A DNA stretch of 9,841 nucleotides. Source: Candidatus Bipolaricaulis sp. (GTDB taxonomy: Bacteria > Bipolaricaulota > Bipolaricaulia > Bipolaricaulales > Bipolaricaulaceae). Both the position numbers and the translations under genes were made by a program. Where the stretch lies: positions 1 to 9,841 of the forward strand of contig JAGUVP010000230.1 of assembly GCA_020062805.1 (NCBI GenBank), in the 5' to 3' direction. Under the pieces are notes generated by a model that worked only from the letters and a program-made list of their open reading frames with translations, was not told the DNA's origin and ran no database searches. Position 1 is the first letter of the stretch; each line of letters starts with the position of its first letter. This document shows positions 5,850 to 9,841 of the stretch, one piece after another.

Positions 5850-7016
5850 ATGAAGCTGCCTACGCTGCGGCAAGGCCGGCGGTTCTGGTGGGACACGTTG
5901 GAGGCGTACGTCTACCTCCTTCCCACCCTCGCTGTGCTGGGGCTGTTCACGTTCTACCCGTTTGTCAACGCGTTCATCTACAGCGTGTACGACATCCGCA
6001 CGCGAACAGTGGCCGGCCCGGTCGTGCACACCACAATGGACAGCACGACATGGGTGACCCCCCTCGCACGGGGCCGGATCCCGGAGGAGCTTGCGGATGC
6101 TTTGCTCAAGCGCGGGGTAGCCCGAGACGGCCTCTGGGTACGTCTGCGTCAGGCCGATCGCTGGGTGATCAAGGACGAGGCATCAGCGCAGGAGTACATC
6201 ATCGTCCGTGAGGGGGAGGAGATCCGTGTGCACTTAGCCACCACGGGCTGGGCGATGGAGTCCGTGGGCTGGGACAACTTCGCCCGGGTGTTCCGCGACC
6301 CGGACTTTGCTAAAGCCCTCCTCAACACGACGATCTACGTAGCGGTAAGCGTTCCGACGACCCTGCTCCTGGCCCTTCTTCTGGCCACGCTGCTCAACCG
6401 AGCGGTGCGCGGGAAGGCGCTATTCCGGCTGGCGAGCTTCCTCCCCTACATCACCCCCATCGTGGCCATCACCATGGTCTGGGCGTGGATCTATGATCGG
6501 AATTACGGTCTCCTCAACTACTTCCTGGGCACGGTCGCCGGGTGGTTCGGTGCGGAGTTCAACCTCATCAACTGGCTCAACGACCCGCGGTGGACGAAGC
6601 CCGCTCTGATCATCATGAGCGTGTGGCGGTTCATGGGGTACCAGGCCCTGATTCTGCTCGCCGGGATGCAGGGGATCGACCGCGAGTACTACGAGGCGGC
6701 GCGGGTGGACGGAGCCGGCCCCCTTGCAGTGTGGCGGAAGATCACTGTCCCCATGGTTACCCCACAGATGTTCTTCCTCTTGATCATCTCCCTTATCGGT
6801 TCGTTCAAGATCTTCGAGGAGGTGCTCATCCTCCTTCAAGGACCTGGCCCCCAGAAATCGGCCTTGACCGTCGTGTACTACGTGTTCACCAAGGCGTTCG
6901 ACTCTGGGCACTACGGACTCGCTTCCGCCGCCTCGGTGATCTTGTTCGCCGTCATCTTCGCCTTGTCGCTGTTCCAGCTCACTGTGGTTCAGAAACGGGT
7001 GCACTACGAACGCTAA
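5850..7016 (+). CDS. ABC transporter permease, MalF/UgpA type, with an extracytoplasmic insertion
   Basis: This 388-residue partner of the MalG-type permease is about 90 residues longer than the usual 290-300 for UgpA-type subunits. Helix 1 lies at about 20-45 (YVYLLPTLAVLGLFTFYPFVNAF region). Residues about 49-136 are hydrophilic and unlike the family core, which resumes at VGWDNFARVFRDPDFAKALLNT (139-160). Later signatures are LPYITPIVAITMVWAWIYDRNYGLLN (198-223), the EAA loop YYEAARVDGAGPLAVWRKITVPMVTP (280-305) with a full Glu-Ala-Ala and Gly288, and a last helix at about 361-380. The insertion sits between helix 1 and the next core helix, the same topological place as the P2 loop of E. 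coli MalF, which touches the binding protein. ATG 5850 is preceded by the hairpin and no close Shine-Dalgarno. No methionine occurs again until residue 63, beyond helix 1, so this start is favoured. Confidence 0.92.
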   Translation: MKLPTLRQGRRFWWDTLEAYVYLLPTLAVLGLFTFYPFVNAFIYSVYDIRTRTVAGPVVHTTMDSTTWVTPLARGRIPEELADALLKRGVARDGLWVRLRQADRWVIKDEASAQEYIIVREGEEIRVHLATTGWAMESVGWDNFARVFRDPDFAKALLNTTIYVAVSVPTTLLLALLLATLLNRAVRGKALFRLASFLPYITPIVAITMVWAWIYDRNYGLLNYFLGTVAGWFGAEFNLINWLNDPRWTKPALIIMSVWRFMGYQALILLAGMQGIDREYYEAARVDGAGPLAVWRKITVPMVTPQMFFLLIISLIGSFKIFEEVLILLQGPGPQKSALTVVYYVFTKAFDSGHYGLASAASVILFAVIFALSLFQLTVVQKRVHYER

Positions 7017-7025
7017 GGGGGGGCC

Positions 7026-8939
7026 ATGTTGACGAAGCTTTGGGGGCTTCTGCTGATCGTCGCGGTAGGCACAGGCATCGCGATGGCCCAGCCGCCGGCG
7101 GGAAGCGTCGCGGCTCGCATCACCCGCTGGGTGGACGGAGACACGGTGGAAGTGCGCCTGCTCGATGCTGTACCGGGTCTCGGCTCGTGGGAACGGGTGC
7201 GGCTCCTTGGGATTGATGCCCCGGAACTCGGGGAGCGGTGGGCCGATGAGGCGACACGGTTCCTACGGGAGATGACGATGGGCAAGACCGTCCACCTTGA
7301 GTTGGACCGACAGGTGCGCGACACCCACAGCCGCCTGCTTGCCCACGTGTGGGTGGAGGGCGGTAGCGGATGGTTGCTGACCGGGGAAGAACTGCTTCTC
7401 GCAGGACTCGCCAGGACGTTGTTCATCCCCCCCAACGCCGTGTACCAGAGCCGGTTCCAGCGTGCCCAACGGCTTGCGCAAGCGTTCTGTCGGGGGTTGT
7501 GGCAGACGGCCTGCGTCATCCTGGATGTGGACGATGTCGAGGCTGATCCCGTATCGTACGTGACGGATGCTGTCTCCGTGCGGTTCGTGCTGGGCTACTG
7601 GGAGAAAAGGAGCGATGGGCGATGGGTCCTCCATGCGGCCGGCTCACGCTATGGGTTCCACGTGATCCTCACCCCTGAGCTAGGGACAGATCTTGAGGGG
7701 GATCTGGTGCGGTCCCTCGGCCGGCCGGTGATCGTCCGCGGGGTGTTGGGTTGGCTGGACCGCCGTGGCCCGTTCGTGGAAGTCGACGTCGCGGAGCAGA
7801 TCGAGTTACCCGAGGGCTGGCCTGCTCTTCCTTTCGTGCACGGCCCGTACAGCGGCGCGCCGGCGTCCACGGAGGCTACCGTGTCCTGGACCGCGGAGCG
7901 TCCCTTGTCCGGCCGGGTGGAGTACGGACCGTGGGAGACCTTCGTCGCCTCGGCATCGTTGGAGTTAACCCAGGAGCATGCGCAGGGGAGTTCCTCTGGC
8001 CGGGAGACCGTGCACCTCCGGCTTCGCGGCCTGGAACCGGGAACCCGCTATGCCTACCGGGTGGTCCTCGACGAAGACACCGCAAGCTGGACGAGCCCGG
8101 TGGGGACCTTTGCCACAGCGCCCGTTGCTGGAGAGCCGGTGGCGTTCGCTGTGATTGCGGATACCCAGTGGCAATGGGACGGGGTGAACCGCATCCAGCT
8201 CGTCGGTGATGCGCTGGCGACCGACCCCACCCCCTTTCAGTTCATCCTTCACGCGGGGGATCTCGTAGAGAGCCCGATCCCCCGGTACTGGGATCATCTG
8301 TTTGCATCGCTGTCCGGGGCACTCCTTCGGGCCCCGTTCCTGCCTGTGCTGGGCAACCACGAGCGTAACAGCGTTACCTACTACCGGGCGTTCGACCTCC
8401 CACCTGGGGGAGGGCAGGAGGGAAAGCGGTGGTGGGCCCTCGAGTTCGGCGACGTGATCGTGGTGGGGCTGGACACGAACGTGACGCGACCCCAGGAATT
8501 CCATGACCAGATTGAGTTCGTCCGGGAACGGATGTCCGGCGACTTCGCCTGCCGGTTCGTGATCTTCCACCACCCGGTGTTCTCCTCCGATGCCATCTAC
8601 GGGCCGGGAGGAGAGGGGCTGCAGGTTCTGTGGCACCCTGTGTTTGTCGAGCTGGGCGTGGACATCGTCTTCGCAGGGCACGCGCACAACTACGAGCGGA
8701 TCGAACGGGATGGGGTGACCTACCTCGTGGTGGGCGGGGGGGGGGCGACCCTGCGACCGCTTGCCGAGGAACGTCTCGAGGGATCCCAGGTCGGCCACGA
8801 CGACCGCCACTTCTACGTGCGGGTGATCGTGGCGCCGGATGGCATTCGGATGGTGGCCGTCGTTGTTGCACGGCAGCTCGACGACAGCGTCGTCCTGAGC
8901 CCGGAGCTGCTCGATGCGTTCACTCTGCCCAGGAAGTGA
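7026..8939 (+). CDS. Secreted nuclease-phosphoesterase fusion (SNase + OB-like + FnIII + calcineurin-like phosphoesterase)
   Basis: This 637-residue exported protein starts with a signal peptide (cleavage probably AMA-QP near residue 21). Residues about 29-165 form a staphylococcal-nuclease domain with all five catalytic positions: Asp39 in VDGDTV, Arg59, Asp64 and Glu67 in RLLGIDAPE, and Arg103 in DTHSRLLAHV. Residues about 175-262 look like an OB-fold (GRPVIVRGVLGWLDRRGPFVEV, then EQIEL). Residues about 268-366 resemble the purple-acid-phosphatase N-terminal FnIII domain (TVSWTAERPLSGRVEYG; LRGLEPGTRYAYRV). Residues 371-637 are a metallophosphoesterase: ADTQ (Asp379), GDLV (Asp412), GNHE (Asn444, His445), FHHPVFSS (His515/516) and GHAHNYER (His552, His554). 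The first motif has Gln where DxH has His, and the Tyr of plant-type purple acid phosphatases is Glu415. It likely cleaves nucleic acid and removes phosphate outside the cell. The start follows an AGGGGGGG ribosome site, 9 bases after the permease stop. Confidence 0.9.
   Translation: MLTKLWGLLLIVAVGTGIAMAQPPAGSVAARITRWVDGDTVEVRLLDAVPGLGSWERVRLLGIDAPELGERWADEATRFLREMTMGKTVHLELDRQVRDTHSRLLAHVWVEGGSGWLLTGEELLLAGLARTLFIPPNAVYQSRFQRAQRLAQAFCRGLWQTACVILDVDDVEADPVSYVTDAVSVRFVLGYWEKRSDGRWVLHAAGSRYGFHVILTPELGTDLEGDLVRSLGRPVIVRGVLGWLDRRGPFVEVDVAEQIELPEGWPALPFVHGPYSGAPASTEATVSWTAERPLSGRVEYGPWETFVASASLELTQEHAQGSSSGRETVHLRLRGLEPGTRYAYRVVLDEDTASWTSPVGTFATAPVAGEPVAFAVIADTQWQWDGVNRIQLVGDALATDPTPFQFILHAGDLVESPIPRYWDHLFASLSGALLRAPFLPVLGNHERNSVTYYRAFDLPPGGGQEGKRWWALEFGDVIVVGLDTNVTRPQEFHDQIEFVRERMSGDFACRFVIFHHPVFSSDAIYGPGGEGLQVLWHPVFVELGVDIVFAGHAHNYERIERDGVTYLVVGGGGATLRPLAEERLEGSQVGHDDRHFYVRVIVAPDGIRMVAVVVARQLDDSVVLSPELLDAFTLPRK
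8736..8745. repeat. G10 homopolymer inside the phosphoesterase coding region
   Basis: Ten consecutive G encode most of the Gly-Gly-Gly-Gly stretch (residues 570-573) in LVVGGGGATL, a loop common near the end of this phosphoesterase fold. One-base slippage would alter or remove about the last 65 residues, although all metal-ligand motifs lie upstream. It is also a likely site of assembly error; the intact downstream frame ending HFYVRV...DAFTLP argues that the present count is right. Confidence 0.85.
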
Positions 8940-9048
8940 CGAGCCCTTCTAGGCTAGAGAGATCACGGTCTTGGTGCGGGCTGCAGGCGAGGTTGGGGCA
9001 TCAACGGGTGAGAGAGACGGCTTCAAGCAGTTCTCAAAGTCCATAGAG

Positions 9049-9060
9049 GGTTCATGAACC
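9049..9060. repeat. 12-bp perfect palindrome in the convergent gap
   Basis: GGTTCATGAACC is identical to its reverse complement. It lies in the 153-base gap (8940-9092) between the converging phosphoesterase and ABC-2 permease genes, 33 bases from the permease stop. The gap has no strong GC hairpin with a T tract; AGCC-cttcta-GGCT at about 8943-8956 is a very short stem. The palindrome could be a protein-binding site, part of a weak bidirectional terminator, or chance. Confidence 0.35.
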
Positions 9061-9092
9061 GACCCACCCCGACCGAGAACGCTCATCATCAG

Positions 9093-9806
9093 CTACTTCC
9101 ACCGGGTGAGGATCTCCTCGCGACGGAACAGCTTCACCGCCAGGTAAAGGAAGACGGCGTTGAGAACGACGAGAATCCCCCCTTCCAGGATTACGAGGAG
9201 GAAGTTCACCGCGGTCAGCTGAACGGAGTACACGATCAGCGGGATAAGGGTGGGAACGACCGCCAGCCCCGAGAACTGGTAGGCGGCCCGGGGATCGCTC
9301 GTCCGCGACGAGACGAGCATAGACACGAGGACTCCGAACACGGCGAGTAGGGGTGAAAGGACGAAGATGGAGAGGAGCCACGGCGCAGAGAGCACGCCCG
9401 CCGGGATCCCGCCCAGCATGACGTGGGCGGCAATCAGGAACAGGGAGAACACCCCCCACGTCAGACCGATCGAGGGAAGCACCGCGACCAACGCCTTGCC
9501 CACGAAGATCTCCCAGTCCGTGAGCGGGGTGGCGAGGAGGGGCTCTAGTGTTCCCTGCTCTTTCTCCCCGACGATCGAGTACACGGCGAGCGTGACGGGG
9601 ATCATCACCGGGAGAATGAGGAAGTACATGAGCGCCGTGTTGAACAGGGCAGCTTGGGCCTCGACCGGCAGGCCCTGCCCTTGCCAGACCATGAATCCGG
9701 CCAACCCTCCCATCAAGAGAGGCAGGAACAGGGCACCGTAGAGAACCATCTTGATCTTGAACAGCTCCTCCCACTCCTTGAGCATGAGCACCCTAAGCCG
9801 CCCCAT
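9093..9806 (-). CDS. ABC-2 type transporter permease
   Basis: This 237-residue membrane protein resembles NatB-like and related ABC-2 export permeases. It has a short cytoplasmic N-terminus (MGRLRVLMLKEWEELFKIK) and then about six hydrophobic segments (roughly 20-40, 58-79, 103-128, 142-166, 180-200 and 203-225). The diagnostic cytoplasmic coupling motif GEKEQGTLEPLLATPLTDWEIFVGK (80-104) follows the second helix. The C-terminus is basic (KLFRREEILTRWK). It should pair with the ATPase whose end overlaps it by 14 bases. The exported substrate (ion, drug, lipid or peptide) cannot be told from the sequence. ATG 9806 fits the family N-terminus; a later ATG at 9785, behind a TAGGGTG, is a possible alternative that would drop seven residues. 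It converges on the nuclease-phosphatase gene and is probably unrelated to it. Confidence 0.9.
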   Translation of the reverse strand: MGRLRVLMLKEWEELFKIKMVLYGALFLPLLMGGLAGFMVWQGQGLPVEAQAALFNTALMYFLILPVMIPVTLAVYSIVGEKEQGTLEPLLATPLTDWEIFVGKALVAVLPSIGLTWGVFSLFLIAAHVMLGGIPAGVLSAPWLLSIFVLSPLLAVFGVLVSMLVSSRTSDPRAAYQFSGLAVVPTLIPLIVYSVQLTAVNFLLVILEGGILVVLNAVFLYLAVKLFRREEILTRWK

Positions 9807-9841
9807 CGTCCCCCCCCACGAGCTCGAGGTACACGTCCTCG
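9793..9841 (-). CDS. ABC transporter ATP-binding protein, C-terminal end only (partial)
   Basis: The minus-strand frame entering from the right edge reads EDVYLELVGGDDGAA and stops with TAG at 9795-9793. The LEDVFLELTGG-like ending is typical of ABC-2 family ATPases, and the frame overlaps the start of the ABC-2 permease by 14 bases, as expected for a coupled ATPase-permease pair. Only 15 codons are in the window, so no catalytic motif can be checked. Eight consecutive G (minus strand, 9817-9810) lie just before the permease start. Confidence 0.75.
   Translation of the reverse strand, partial: EDVYLELVGGDDGAA

Noticed and set aside
4416..6029. 537-codon open frame on the minus strand across the binding protein and permease genes
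   Set aside because: It is antisense to three well-supported genes, has a low-complexity Arg/His/Val/Glu-rich translation without family motifs, and is explained by GC-rich third positions.
8940..9092. Small gene or RNA in the convergent gap
   Set aside because: No open frame with a ribosome site and no RNA fold was seen; only a 12-bp palindrome and a very short stem.

Overview
The window is a GC-rich, densely packed bacterial stretch with genes on both strands and mostly short or overlapping junctions. Nothing in it fixes the species. The GC-rich coding bias, the class II thymidine kinase, the SUF cluster without a sufD between sufB and sufS, and start codons 9-13 bases behind -10-like elements would fit a deep-branching or thermophile-related bacterial lineage (for example Bipolaricaulota/Acetothermia or Deinococcus-Thermus-like groups). 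That is a weak inference. No tRNA, rRNA, CRISPR array, insertion sequence or phage gene was seen.

Left part, minus strand (about 1-3584): thymidine kinase (tdk), then an Fe-S cluster assembly cluster sufC-sufB-sufS. sufC/sufB overlap by ATGA and sufB/sufS by TGATG, so they are probably translationally coupled. sufS runs off the left edge; about two thirds of the protein is present.

Middle, plus strand (3667-8939): a four-gene unit diverging from tdk. It encodes a MalG/UgpE-like permease, a UgpB-like solute-binding protein, a MalF/UgpA-like permease carrying an unusual extracytoplasmic insertion, and a 637-residue secreted protein that joins a staphylococcal-nuclease domain, an OB-fold-like segment, a purple-acid-phosphatase-type FnIII domain and a calcineurin-like metallophosphoesterase. 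No ATPase for this transporter is present, so it must be supplied from elsewhere. The gene order (permease, binding protein, permease) is atypical, and a perfect 13-bp hairpin separates the binding protein from the second permease.

Right edge, minus strand (9093-9841): an ABC-2 type export permease preceded by the last 15 codons of its ATPase, convergent with the nuclease-phosphatase gene.

The most interesting items are: the secreted nuclease/phosphoesterase fusion placed with a UgpB-like importer and divergent from tdk, which suggests a locus for scavenging extracellular nucleic acid or organophosphate (inference); three promoter-like TTG-N17-TANNNT elements each 9-13 bases before a start codon that lacks a Shine-Dalgarno sequence, suggesting leaderless or near-leaderless transcripts; a hairpin that would bring a distant Shine-Dalgarno close to a start codon; and several slippage-prone tracts (a 7-bp tandem repeat inside tdk, and runs of 8-10 G/C in a promoter spacer, a gene junction and a phosphatase coding region).
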